Below, in pieces: positions 35,469 to 44,534 of a DNA stretch of 64,000 nt. This DNA comes from Paenibacillus sp. S150. GTDB lineage: Bacteria; Bacillota; Bacilli; Paenibacillales; Paenibacillaceae. Within the stretch, counting starts at the first letter, position 1. Each line of letters begins with the position of its first letter. The stretch covers positions 98,278-162,277 of the forward strand of contig NZ_JACBYI010000013.1 of the NCBI RefSeq assembly GCF_019352175.1, written 5' to 3'. The notes under the pieces were generated by a model. It had not been told where the DNA came from. It did no database searches and saw nothing but the letters and a program-made list of their open reading frames with translations. Both the position numbers and the translations under genes were made by a program.

Positions 35469-38400
35469 ATGCCTTATGAAGTAAGTCCGGTCATGACCCG
35501 GAGAGTGCAGGAGCGGCTGTCCAAGCTGCAGGATTACCTTTATGAGCCGGTCGCCGCTTTGACGGTTGAGGCTTGGTTGACGGCTGAGCCGGCAGCCTAT
35601 GAGCAGCGGATGTCCGGCAAGCGGGTTCAATTAAAAGCCGGAGACAAATGGGGAGAGCTATGGGACTGCGCCTGGTTTCATTTCCGGGGTGAGGTGCCCA
35701 TGTCCGCCGCAGGCTCCAAAGTTGTGCTGTTAATCGACATCAACGGGGAATTATGCCTGGTGGACGATGCCGGAACCCCGCGTCAGGGCTTGACCAATGT
35801 GAGCTCCCAATTTGATTACAGCCTGGGAATGCCCGGCAAGCGCGTGGTTGACTGCACTGCAAAGGCCAAGGGCGGCGAAGTCATTGATTTGTGGGGAGAC
35901 GGCGGCTGCAACGACTTGTTCGGCCACTTCCGCAGCGGAACGCTCAAAGAAGCGTGCATAGCCGTATGCCATGAAGAAGCGCGCCAATTGTATTATGACC
36001 TGGAGGTGCTGAGCGAGCTGGCCGGGCAGCTGCCGGAATCAAGCGCGAGACAGGCGCGGGTGCTGCAAAGCGTGTATGAGGCCGCCAATCTGCTCGCGGA
36101 GATTAACGGGGAAACCGTAGAGCTGGCCAGAGCGAAGCTCGCGCCGGTATTGGCGAAGCAGGGCGGAGATCCCGTAGTAACGGTTAGTGCCATCGGGCAC
36201 GCGCATATCGATCTCGCCTGGCTGTGGCCGATCCGCGAAACGGTACGCAAGGGCGCCCGGACCTTTTCCACCGCGCTTCGCAACCTGGAGAAATATCCGG
36301 ATTATGTGTTTGGCGCCAGCCAGCCGCAGCTTTATGCCTGGATGAAGGAGCATTATCCGCAGCTCTACACAGAGGTGCAGGAGCGTGTGCGGGAAGGGCG
36401 CTGGGAGGTGCAGGGCGCCATGTGGGTGGAGCCGGATACGAACATATCCGGCGGAGAAGCGCTGGTGCGGCAAATTTTGTACGGCAAACGGTTCTTCGAG
36501 CAGGAATTCGGCCGGGAGATGAAGGTGCTGTGGCTGCCCGATGTGTTCGGATATACGGGAAGCCTGCCGCAGCTGCTCAAGAAATCCGGAGTGGACTATA
36601 TGATGACGCAAAAGCTGTCGTGGAGCGTCTACAATACGCATCCGCATCACAGCTTCCTGTGGGAGGGCATCGACGGGACGCGGGTGCTGACGCATCTGCC
36701 GCCGGAGGACACGTACAACAGTCCGGCGGCCCCGCGGTCGCTCGTCAAGATTGAAGAGCGCTACCTGGACCGCGGCGTTTCAGAGCATGCCTTGATGCTG
36801 TTCGGGATCGGCGACGGCGGCGGCGGTCCGGGCGAAGAGCATCTGGAACGGCTGGCCCGGGAGAAGAACCTGCTGGGGCTGCCGCCGGTAGTCCAGGAGC
36901 CTGCCATTGCCTTTTTCCGGCGGCTGGAGCGGGAAGCTTCCCGCTTCCAGACCTACCGCGGCGAGCTGTATCTGGAGAAGCATCAGGGGACGCTCACCAC
37001 GCAAGCTCGCAATAAATGGTACAACCGCAAGCTGGAAAAGGCTTTGCGTGAGCTGGAATTCGCCGCATCGCTGCTGTGGGCGCTGAGCGGCGGGGAAAGC
37101 GGCTATCCGGCCGAACGGCTTGAGGCGATATGGAAGGAAATGCTCCTGTACCAGTTCCATGACATTTTGCCCGGCTCCTCCATCACAAGAGTGTACGACG
37201 AGTCGCTGGAGCGGTACAGCAAGCTGCTGGAAGAAGTGCAGGCGATGATTGCCGGCACTTGCGGGCGGATCGCCGCTTTGTCCGGCACCGCGGCCGGAAC
37301 CCCCGTCCTGTTCAATTCCTTGCCGTGGGAGCGGCGGGAATGGGTGGAATACGGCGGCGGCCGGCATTTTGTCCAGGTGCCGGCGCTGGGCTGGCGTTCG
37401 CTGGCGGAGGCCGAAGCGGAGCCTCCCGGCGGCCGGCTGACCGCGGAGGACCGCAGGCTGGAGAACGGGCGGCTGAGGGTCCGTTTTGCCGAAGACGGCA
37501 GCATCGTGTCACTGTACGATAAGGCCGCCGGAAGGGAAGCGGTGCGGCCGGGAGCGAAGGCCAACGTCTTTACGGCCTACCATGATGACGGGGATGCCTG
37601 GGACTTCCCGCGCGATTACCGCGAGACGGTCGCCGGCACCATGAAGCTGGAACGGGTGCGCGCCTATGTGCTGGGGCCGCGGGCTGTCGTCGAGCAGGAA
37701 TACCGGCTAGGGAAGTCGGTCCTGAAGCAGACTGTCAGCCTGGAACAAGGCGGAGAGCTGCTGCGGCTGGATACCGAGGTGGACTGGCGTGAAGCGGGGA
37801 AGATGCTGCGGGTCAATGTTCCGGTGAATGTGGCGGCCGACCAGGTCAATTGCGATATCCAGTTCGGGGTGCTCAAGCGGCCCGCGACCCGCAACAATGC
37901 CACCGAGTTTGCGCGCGACGAAATTTGCGCCCATCATTACATTGACCTGTCGCAGCCGGATTACGGCGTAGCGCTGCTGAACGACAGCAAATACGGGCAC
38001 AGTGCGGAGAATGGCGTCATGAGCCTGAATTTGCTGCGCAGCCCGTCCTATCCTGACCCCACAGCCGACCGGGCCAAGCACAGGTTTACTTATGCCTTGT
38101 ATCCCCACCAGGGCGATTTCATTCAGGCCGGCGTATACCGCCGGGGATATGAGCTGAATATTCCGCTCACGATGGTGCAGGCGCCGGCTCCAAGCGGCAG
38201 CGGGAAGGAATATGTCCGGCGGATCGGGCTGGCGCAAACCGACCACCCGCATGTGATGATCGAGACGGTGAAGAAGGCCGAGGACAGCGGCCATCTGATC
38301 CTGCGGCTGTATGAGACGGCAGGCGCGGGAGCCGAGGCCCGGCTGTCGTTCGGGCTGGATTGCCTGACCATCGAAGAAGCCGATTTGCTGGAGAAGCCGG

Positions 38401-38510
38401 CAGGGATGCTGGCGGAACAGAGTAATGAGACCGTCCTGTCCTTCACGCCGTTCGAAATCAAGACGATCCGGGTGGCGTTTGCCGGGACGGAAGGAGGCGT
38501 GGAGTCATGA
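35469..38510 (+). CDS. GH38 alpha-mannosidase
   Basis: A 1013-residue cytoplasmic glycosidase, the usual length for bacterial GH38. AIGHAHIDLAWLWP holds the zinc ligands His246 and Asp248, WLPDVFGYTGSLPQ contains Asp358, the expected nucleophile, and a further zinc-site histidine is likely in YQFHDILPGSS. Downstream are the middle helical and C-terminal beta-sandwich domains. No signal peptide is seen, so it trims imported mannosides. It starts 25 bases after the binding-protein gene, with a weak AAAGAGTG site, and overlaps the next gene by four bases. Confidence 0.95.
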   Translation: MPYEVSPVMTRRVQERLSKLQDYLYEPVAALTVEAWLTAEPAAYEQRMSGKRVQLKAGDKWGELWDCAWFHFRGEVPMSAAGSKVVLLIDINGELCLVDDAGTPRQGLTNVSSQFDYSLGMPGKRVVDCTAKAKGGEVIDLWGDGGCNDLFGHFRSGTLKEACIAVCHEEARQLYYDLEVLSELAGQLPESSARQARVLQSVYEAANLLAEINGETVELARAKLAPVLAKQGGDPVVTVSAIGHAHIDLAWLWPIRETVRKGARTFSTALRNLEKYPDYVFGASQPQLYAWMKEHYPQLYTEVQERVREGRWEVQGAMWVEPDTNISGGEALVRQILYGKRFFEQEFGREMKVLWLPDVFGYTGSLPQLLKKSGVDYMMTQKLSWSVYNTHPHHSFLWEGIDGTRVLTHLPPEDTYNSPAAPRSLVKIEERYLDRGVSEHALMLFGIGDGGGGPGEEHLERLAREKNLLGLPPVVQEPAIAFFRRLEREASRFQTYRGELYLEKHQGTLTTQARNKWYNRKLEKALRELEFAASLLWALSGGESGYPAERLEAIWKEMLLYQFHDILPGSSITRVYDESLERYSKLLEEVQAMIAGTCGRIAALSGTAAGTPVLFNSLPWERREWVEYGGGRHFVQVPALGWRSLAEAEAEPPGGRLTAEDRRLENGRLRVRFAEDGSIVSLYDKAAGREAVRPGAKANVFTAYHDDGDAWDFPRDYRETVAGTMKLERVRAYVLGPRAVVEQEYRLGKSVLKQTVSLEQGGELLRLDTEVDWREAGKMLRVNVPVNVAADQVNCDIQFGVLKRPATRNNATEFARDEICAHHYIDLSQPDYGVALLNDSKYGHSAENGVMSLNLLRSPSYPDPTADRAKHRFTYALYPHQGDFIQAGVYRRGYELNIPLTMVQAPAPSGSGKEYVRRIGLAQTDHPHVMIETVKKAEDSGHLILRLYETAGAGAEARLSFGLDCLTIEEADLLEKPAGMLAEQSNETVLSFTPFEIKTIRVAFAGTEGGVES

Positions 38511-40762
38511 CAGGGAGAGCACGGGCGGAAGAACGCACCGGATTTCAGGAAGGCAGCGCCTTCGGACCGGCATATGATTTGCAGACGGACTTCGTGATGG
38601 TGTACGGCATCGACGGATCGATGCCGGAGCGGGTCCGCGGCTGGACGGAGCAGGGCTACCGGGTACACCTGATGACCGGCGTGTCCTGGGGAGGCTATCA
38701 GGATTATTTGAACGGCAGCGTGGACGGCCGTTCCCATTGGGATGAAGCGCAGAAATACCATGACGGGGAAACGGTTATTCACGGCACTTCGGCGGACATT
38801 CCCTATATGGTGCCAACGATAAGCTATGCCGATTTTCTGACGGAGCGGATTCGTCCCGCCGTGGATGCGGGCGTGGAAGCCATCCACCTGGAGGAGCCGG
38901 AGTTTTGGGTGGAGGGCGGTTATTCCGCGGCATTCAAGCGTGAATGGCAAAATTACTACAACGAGCCGTGGATTCCTCCGCATGCCTCGGAGGACGCGCA
39001 ATACCGCGCCTCCAGGCTCAAGGCCTACCTCTATACCCGCTGCCTGGACCGCATCTGCTCGGCGTTGAAGGAGTATTCGCTGGTCCGGTACAACCGGCCG
39101 CTGTGCTTTTACGTGCCGACGCACAGCCTGATCAACTATACCCAATGGCGGATCGTCAGCCCGGAATCACGGCTGCTCGATTTGCCCCCGATTAACGGCT
39201 ATATCGCCCAAATCTGGACGGGAACGTCGCGCACGGCCAATGTCTACGAAGGGAAACGCGCGGAGCGGACGTTCGAGACGGCGTTTCTGGAGTACGGCAT
39301 CATGCAGGAGCTGGTGCGGGGAACCGGCCGGAAGATGTGGTTTCTCCATGACCCGATTGAAGACGACCCCAAGCGGACTTGGGCGGATTACCGGGAGAAT
39401 TACATCAGAACCCTGACGGCGTCGCTGCTTCATCCGGACATTGCCCGCTACGAGGTTGCGCCTTGGCCGGGAAGAATCTTTGCAGGGCAATATCCCGCGG
39501 AGGACGGCAGCGGCAAGGAGGGCATTCCGGCGGAGTATGCAACCGTCCTCTTGACCATCATGCATACCTTGGGCGATATGGCGCAGGAGGATGTCCGGGT
39601 ATACGGCAATCCCGCCGTTGCCGGCGTGCTGCTGGCCGATTCGGCGATGTTTCAGCGGAAGGTGATCGGGACGGAAACGGCCGGCTTCATGATGAAATAC
39701 GACGGCACCAATGAAGTGGAGCTGACGGATGAGGCCGCATTGGAGCTGTTGAATTTCTCGGAGCTGTACGGCTTGACGCTGCCGCTGGTCAAGCACGGGC
39801 TGCCGGTCCGGCCGGTGCAGCTCGATAATGTGCGGCGGTTTCCCGGATATTTGGACAGTTACCGCCTGCTTGTATTAAGCTACGAATTTATGAAGCCTGA
39901 ATACCCGGATCTGCACAACGCGCTGGCCCAATGGGTGCGGGACGGCGGTGCGCTGGTCTATGTAGGGGACGACAGCGACCCGTATCACCGGGTCCGGGAA
40001 TGGTGGAACCAGGGGGAACGCCGGTATTCCTCGCCTAGAGAGCATTTATTCGAGTGCCTCGGCCTGAGCACGGATCAAACGCCGGAGGGCATCACCCGGG
40101 TGGGCAGCGGCCATGTCGCTTACCTGCGGATGCGGCCGGAACGGCTGGCGCAAAGCGCCGAAGCGGCGGAACGTTTCCGGACCGCGGTGCGGGAAGCGCT
40201 GGAAGCCCTGGGCGCTGCGGAATCGGACGCTGCGGAATCGGACGCTGCGGACGCGGGTGCTGCGGAAGCCCGGGACACGGGGGCGCCGGACGGGCAAGCC
40301 CGCCCGCTCCGCTGGGAAGCGCTGAACTATTACCGGCTGCACCGCGGACCTTATGTCATTGCCTCGGTGATGACCGAGTCGGTCAGCGAGACGCCGCTCA
40401 TCCTGCAGGGGCGTTATGTTGATTTGCTGGAAGCGGGCCTGCCGGTGAAGGAGCAGGTCGCGATCCCGCCCGGACAGCAGGCGCTTCTCTATGACCTGGA
40501 TTACGCGGGGCGGCCGGGCGGCGGAGTGATCGCCGCCTCGTCGCGGATCGAGGATTTCAAGGAAGATGCGGACGTCATCTCGTTTAGGGCCAGAGGCCCG
40601 CGTCCGCTGCAGGCGGCCGCGCGCATCCGCTGTGCGGCGGACCCGGCATCCGTAGCTGCGGGAGCGGCCGCGCTGCAATACGAGTTCGATCCGGCGTCGC
40701 AGACGCTGCTGATTTTTTATGGGCATGACGACGGAGGAATACAGATTACGGTAACGAAATAA
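38507..40762 (+). CDS. uncharacterised glycosidase-like protein coupled to GH38
   Basis: A 751-residue cytoplasmic protein not assigned to a family here. The N-terminal ~330 residues look like a (beta/alpha) barrel: FVMVYGIDGSM, VHLMTGVSWGG, AGVEAIHLEEPEFW (acidic residues at a strand end, as in retaining glycosidases) and KMWFLHDPIEDDP. Residues ~440-540 (LLVLSYEFMKPEYPDLH, GGALVYVGDDSDPYH) resemble the trimerisation/amidotransferase-like domain of GH42-type enzymes. A beta domain follows. Translational coupling (ATGA) to the alpha-mannosidase suggests a second step on the same substrate. A Glu-Ser-Asp-Ala repeat sits near residue 570. Confidence 0.75.
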   Translation: MTGRARAEERTGFQEGSAFGPAYDLQTDFVMVYGIDGSMPERVRGWTEQGYRVHLMTGVSWGGYQDYLNGSVDGRSHWDEAQKYHDGETVIHGTSADIPYMVPTISYADFLTERIRPAVDAGVEAIHLEEPEFWVEGGYSAAFKREWQNYYNEPWIPPHASEDAQYRASRLKAYLYTRCLDRICSALKEYSLVRYNRPLCFYVPTHSLINYTQWRIVSPESRLLDLPPINGYIAQIWTGTSRTANVYEGKRAERTFETAFLEYGIMQELVRGTGRKMWFLHDPIEDDPKRTWADYRENYIRTLTASLLHPDIARYEVAPWPGRIFAGQYPAEDGSGKEGIPAEYATVLLTIMHTLGDMAQEDVRVYGNPAVAGVLLADSAMFQRKVIGTETAGFMMKYDGTNEVELTDEAALELLNFSELYGLTLPLVKHGLPVRPVQLDNVRRFPGYLDSYRLLVLSYEFMKPEYPDLHNALAQWVRDGGALVYVGDDSDPYHRVREWWNQGERRYSSPREHLFECLGLSTDQTPEGITRVGSGHVAYLRMRPERLAQSAEAAERFRTAVREALEALGAAESDAAESDAADAGAAEARDTGAPDGQARPLRWEALNYYRLHRGPYVIASVMTESVSETPLILQGRYVDLLEAGLPVKEQVAIPPGQQALLYDLDYAGRPGGGVIAASSRIEDFKEDADVISFRARGPRPLQAAARIRCAADPASVAAGAAALQYEFDPASQTLLIFYGHDDGGIQITVTK
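40214..40252 (+). repeat. 15-bp in-frame tandem repeat
   Basis: GCTGCGGAATCGGAC occurs twice head-to-tail, with a third partial copy, encoding an acidic Ala/Glu/Ser/Asp stretch in a linker of the glycosidase-like protein. It looks like a recent slippage product. Confidence 0.8.
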
Positions 40763-40842
40763 GTGTATGGCCCGGCGTCCGGACGGGTCCTGATCTAACT
40801 ATAGGAGTTGAACCGGAGAACCTGACGTAGGGAACGGAAGCG

Positions 40843-40974
40843 AAGTGGAAAAAGTAACACTAATGGGCTGGAATTCCGGCTTTAACGGGCTTTAGCGGGA
40901 TTTTGTACACTTCATGGAGGCCCGTTCCCCCCATACGGCTGATTTCAGCCGGATTAGCTGTACTTTTTCCCACT
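40843..40974. repeat. inverted pair of family A repeats
   Basis: AAGTGGAAAAAGTA at 40843-40856 faces TACTTTTTCCCACT at 40961-40974 (nearly perfect reverse complement), with about 100 bases between. The same pairing occurs at 18150-18233. Confidence 0.75.
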
Positions 40975-40982
40975 AAGGTATG

Positions 40983-41028
40983 ATCCGGAATCCGAATGCG
41001 CTACCTTAGCGTTCCTTTTTACCACTAA
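40983..41028 (-). repeat. long family A copy, inverted
   Basis: Read on the minus strand, this begins TTAGTGGTAAAAAGGAACGC and continues with a GCATTCGGAT block. It matches 63829-63870 over about 45 bases, which defines a longer repeat unit than the TAGTGGGAAAAAGG core. Confidence 0.8.
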
Positions 41029-41113
41029 AATGGCTGCCCTTTTTATTATTGTTTCAAGTTCAGCTTATAAATAATGTTGATGTTTCACGCAACAACTTAT
41101 CTTTATATTTATC

Positions 41114-41160
41114 GCTGAAACGGTACCGTCCTTATACAAGGCCGGCACAGCCGTTTCCGC
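41114..41160. repeat. family B hairpin (copy 3)
   Basis: GCTGAAACGGTACCGTCCTT pairs imperfectly with AAGGCCGGCACAGCCGTTTC. It lies just before the GGAGGAGA of the next gene, so it could affect its expression. Confidence 0.72.
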
Positions 41161-41178
41161 TTGTGGAGGAGATATTTT

Positions 41179-43236
41179 ATGACAATGGCCTTACGCCCGC
41201 CGGCAGTTCCACTGGTAACGATTGATCCCTATTTCAGCGTTTGGTCGATGGCGGACCGCCTGACCGACGACTTCACCCGGCATTGGACAGGCAAGCGCAA
41301 CGCGCTGACCGGGCTGATCCGCATCGACGGGACTCCCTGGCGGTTCGCCGGCTTCACCGAGCCTAATCCGGAGAATTACTGCACGGAGCCGGAGGCCATG
41401 CGGCAAACCGGACTCCGGGTGACGCCGCTGTCCAGCATTTACAGCTTTGAAGCAGGCGGTGTGGCGCTGGAGCTTGCCTTCACAAGCCCGCTGCTGCCGG
41501 AGTCTCTGGAGCTGCTGTCGCGTCCGGCGTCCTACGTGTCCTTCCGGGTGCGGTCCCTGGACGGCAGGGCACACAATGTGCAGGTGTATTTTGATGTGAG
41601 CGGGGAATGGTGCGTCAACAGCAGCGATCAGCAGGCGGTTTTGCGGCGGGAGCAGGCCGAGGGGCTGGTGCTTCTGCAGGCGAGCTGCGCCGGGCAGAAT
41701 ATTCTGAATGCCTCGGGGGACGATCTGCGGATCGATTGGGGCAGCCTTGTGCTGGCGGTGGAAGAGACTCCCGAAACAAGAACGTGGGCGGGACCGGCGG
41801 AGAAGCTCCGGGGGCCGTTTGTGAAGACCGGGGAAGCCGGGGCGGATATTGATGAAGCTGCGCCGGATAAAGCCTATACGGTTCGCGATGAGCAGCCCGT
41901 GCTGGCTGCAGTATGGGATTGCGGCGAGGTGGACGCTACGGAGGAGAAATCCCGGCTGATTGTGCTTGCCTACGATGACGTTTATGCGATTGAATATTTC
42001 GGCCGGAAGCTGGAGGCTTATTGGAAAAAAGACGGAAAAACCGCGCTGGAGATGGTGGCGGATGCGTTTCGGGAATATCCGGGCATTATGCTCCGCTGCG
42101 AAGCGTTTGACCGGCAGCTCCAGGCGGACGCTGTGCTTGCCGGCGGGGAGAAGTACGCCGATATTCTGGCTTTGTCCTACCGGCAGGCCATCGCCGCGCA
42201 TAAGCTGGTGACGGATGCGGAAGGCCAGCCGCTGTTCATGTCCAAAGAGTGCTTCAGCAACGGCTGCATCGCTACGGTAGACGTCAGCTACCCTTCCATT
42301 CCGCTGTTTTTGCTGTACCAGCCGGAGCTGGTTCGCGGCATGATGCGGCCGATTCTGAAATATGCGGCGAGTGAAGCGTGGGAGTTTGAATTCGCTCCCC
42401 ATGATGTCGGCCAGTACCCGCTCGCCAACGGGCAGGTGTACGGGGAGAATGCGCTCGAGGCGCAAATGCCGGTCGAGGAATGCGGCAATATGCTCGTGAT
42501 GGCGGCGGCGGTTACCCTGGCCGATGGACACACGGAGTTTGCGGCGGAGCACCGCGGGCTGCTGTCCGCATGGGCTGATTATTTGCTGGAATTCGGGCTC
42601 GATCCGGAGAATCAGCTGTGCACGGACGACTTCGCCGGACATTTGGCCCGCAATGCCAACCTGTCGGTCAAAGCGGTCATGGGAGTGGCCAGCTATTCGA
42701 TCCTGTGCGGGCTGCTGGACGATTCCGCCGAAGCGGAGCGTTATCTGCAGGCGGCCAGAGACATGGCGGCCCAGTGGGCGGAGCTTGCGGCGGCGCAAGG
42801 CGAGGCGCTCCCCCATACCAAGCTGGCGTTCGGCAGCGGCGGCACCTGGAGCCTGAAATATAATTTGATCTGGGACCTCATTTTCGGGACGCAGCTCTTC
42901 GATGAGGCAATCATTTCCCGGGAAACGTCCTGGTACCGGGAACAGCAGAACCGCTACGGCGTGCCGCTGGATAACCGGGAATCCTACACCAAAGGTGACT
43001 GGCTCGTCTGGGCCGCCGCGCTGGCGGAGGAGCAGGGGGACTTCGAGCGGATGATCGCGCCGCTGTGGGATTTCCTCAATGAAACGCGCGACCGCGTTCC
43101 GTTCTCGGACTGGTACGACACGCATACCGCCAGACAGATCGGCTTCCAGCACCGCAGCGTGGTCGGCGGGATGTTCATCAAGCTGCTGAAGGACCGGGGC
43201 CTTGCCCCCGGGCTGGACGGACAGCCCCGCAGATAA
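41179..43236 (+). CDS. DUF4965/DUF5127/DUF1793 (glutaminase A-like) protein
   Basis: A 685-residue protein of the family that includes fungal glutaminase A. PPAVPLVTIDPYFSVWSMAD and the following HWTGKRNALTGLIRIDG are the N-terminal family signature. A beta domain runs to about residue 240. The central and C-terminal parts form a glycosidase-like alpha/alpha barrel (DVSYPSIPLFLLYQPELVRG, WEFEFAPHDVGQYP, TDDFAGHLARNANLSVKAVMG, KYNLIWDLIFG). There is no signal peptide, unlike the fungal enzymes, so it works in the cytoplasm. GGAGGAGA precedes the ATG. The bacterial substrate is unknown; its neighbours suggest a glycan-related role. Confidence 0.85.
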   Translation: MTMALRPPAVPLVTIDPYFSVWSMADRLTDDFTRHWTGKRNALTGLIRIDGTPWRFAGFTEPNPENYCTEPEAMRQTGLRVTPLSSIYSFEAGGVALELAFTSPLLPESLELLSRPASYVSFRVRSLDGRAHNVQVYFDVSGEWCVNSSDQQAVLRREQAEGLVLLQASCAGQNILNASGDDLRIDWGSLVLAVEETPETRTWAGPAEKLRGPFVKTGEAGADIDEAAPDKAYTVRDEQPVLAAVWDCGEVDATEEKSRLIVLAYDDVYAIEYFGRKLEAYWKKDGKTALEMVADAFREYPGIMLRCEAFDRQLQADAVLAGGEKYADILALSYRQAIAAHKLVTDAEGQPLFMSKECFSNGCIATVDVSYPSIPLFLLYQPELVRGMMRPILKYAASEAWEFEFAPHDVGQYPLANGQVYGENALEAQMPVEECGNMLVMAAAVTLADGHTEFAAEHRGLLSAWADYLLEFGLDPENQLCTDDFAGHLARNANLSVKAVMGVASYSILCGLLDDSAEAERYLQAARDMAAQWAELAAAQGEALPHTKLAFGSGGTWSLKYNLIWDLIFGTQLFDEAIISRETSWYREQQNRYGVPLDNRESYTKGDWLVWAAALAEEQGDFERMIAPLWDFLNETRDRVPFSDWYDTHTARQIGFQHRSVVGGMFIKLLKDRGLAPGLDGQPRR

Positions 43237-43277
43237 ATTTAGCTGCGTTCCCCGACAGGGGGGGCAGGCGGAAAATG

Positions 43278-43337
43278 AACAAGGGATGCTTCAACCGGCC
43301 GCAGGCGAACCGCCCGGCCGATGAAGCATCCCTTGTT
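43278..43337. terminator. bidirectional terminator
   Basis: AACAAGGGATGCTTCA and TGAAGCATCCCTTGTT are exact reverse complements (16 bp). GGCCG/CGGCC inside extends the structure. TTTTG follows on the plus strand and T-rich sequence on the minus strand. It lies between convergent genes. Confidence 0.85.
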
Positions 43338-43402
43338 TTGCTTGTCCCTGCAGCGCCGGCTTTACTTCAATTTCAATCTGCCCGGCCATCTTGCAGCTTT
43401 TG

Positions 43403-44041
43403 TCAGGCAAAATAGTGTCCTTCTTCGAGATCGGCGATCAGCCCGGGCTGCACCGGCTGCCAGCCCAGAAGCTCCCGGGTTGCCTGGCTCGCCTGCGCAG
43501 TGTTGTACAGGCTGGTGATGTCAAGTGCCGCAATGGCACTAAGGAAGCCGAAATGGGCGGCAGCTTCTTCAGGGGTTATGCTGACTGCCGGCACGTTCAA
43601 TTGCCGCCCGATGATCTCTGCAATCTCGCGGAGCGGAATGCCTTCATCGCCGGCCCCAAGCAGCCGTGAGCCCGCCGGGGCGGATTCCAGCGCCAGACGG
43701 TACAGAATTGCCGCATCCAGGCGGTGCAACGCCGGCCAGCGGTTCGTTCCGTCGCCGATGTAGGCGGCGAAGCCCTTCTCCCGGGCGATGTTGATCATCA
43801 TCGGCACGAAGCCCCTGTCGCCTTCGCCGTGCACAGAGGGTGACAGCGAGACGATGGATGCCCGGATTCCCCGCCCGGCCATGGCGAGCACGGCCTGATC
43901 CACGGCAACTCCATTTGCGTGAGCCGTGGTAATGAAAGGCTTCCCGGAGCCTTCCAGCGCCGCTCCCATAGCTTCGACGGCCCCCAAATCCAGGGCCAGT
44001 GCCCCGTCAAAGTCGGAAAAATCATTGGTGAAGCTTGCTGG
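43403..44041 (-). pseudogene. NAD-dependent epimerase/dehydratase (SDR), 5' end deleted
   Basis: About 213 codons remain, starting mid-domain at ASFTNDFSDFDGAL and followed by GAVEAMGAALEGSGKPFITT. Later parts fit extended SDR proteins: SIVSLSPSVHGEGDRGFVP, WPALHRLDAAILYRLAL (substrate part) and LLGWQPVQPGLIADLEEG. The first ~75 residues, including the GxxGxxG NAD-binding loop, are absent, so catalysis is not expected. The upstream edge coincides with the start of the MerR remnant on the other strand. A short protein from the TTG near 43987 could still be made. Confidence 0.78.
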
Positions 44042-44043
44042 AT

Positions 44044-44376
44044 GACCGGCATGTCCGGCGGGAAAGCAATAATTACCGCAACTATTCGGAAAAGGCCGTC
44101 GGGCGGTTGAAGCTCATCAAGAAGTTCCAGTCTATCGGCTGTTCGCTGGCTGAACTGAAGGAAGCTCTGCAGGACCACGACACCAATGCGCGCACGAATC
44201 TGCAGATTATAGACTGGATTCAAGGCAAGAAGAAGGAGATCGAACTCAAGAAGGAAGAATACGACCAAATGCTGGATACCCTTAACAAGATGCTGGAGTA
44301 CCGGACTCTGCTCATGGATGATCCGCAGCAAGCCCGGGAGATGCTGAAGAATTGGCAGGCCGGCTCCTCCGGATGA
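44044..44376 (+). pseudogene. MerR family regulator, 5' end deleted
   Basis: The frame carries RRESNNYRNYSEKAVGRL, then LIKKFQSIGCSLAELKEAL and a coiled-coil dimerisation helix (IQGKKKEIELKKEEYDQML). These are the wing, second helix pair and C-terminal helix of MerR-type regulators. The first ~35 residues with the recognition helix are gone, and no proper start or ribosome-binding site precedes it. It was probably the divergent regulator of the adjacent epimerase gene. Confidence 0.78.
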
Positions 44377-44412
44377 GCCGCTCCAATATCCCCGGTAACG
44401 TGATTTTAATAG

Positions 44413-44442
44413 TTGACACAGCGGGAAAATCTTTTCTATAAT
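44413..44442 (+). promoter_or_regulatory. consensus sigma-A promoter
   Basis: Exact TTGACA and TATAAT are separated by 18 bases. Transcription would begin near 44449, about 130 bases before the isomerase-like gene. Confidence 0.82.
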
Positions 44443-44493
44443 CAATTTCATATTAAAATTATTGGAATAATGGGTCAACCGGATTACTGGAGG

Positions 44494-44534
44494 CTCCCTG
44501 CCGCTTGCATTCACAGCGGTCCAGGGAGTTTTTT
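44494..44534 (+). terminator. intrinsic terminator in the 5' leader (attenuator candidate)
   Basis: CTCCCTG-CCGCT pairs with AGCGG-T-CCAGGGAG, then TTTTTTG. It lies between the consensus promoter at 44413 and the gene at 44581, with no gene between, so transcripts must read through it. This suggests regulated attenuation. The upstream leader (44449-44493) does not match a riboswitch class I can recognise. Confidence 0.7.

Larger units (their letters stand above)
40763..41178. other. 416-base gap with family A and B repeats
   Basis: No gene was seen. It contains an inverted pair of family A repeats (40843-40974), a further inverted A copy (40983-41028) and a family B hairpin (41114-41160) just before the ribosome-binding site of the next gene. 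It separates the mannosidase operon from the DUF4965 gene. No clear promoter was found. Confidence 0.7.

Noticed and set aside
41191..43152. 653-codon open frame on the minus strand
   Set aside because: It is antisense to the DUF4965 gene, which has family motifs and a ribosome-binding site. The antisense product is rich in Arg, His and Gln and matches no family; it reflects GC-rich codon use.
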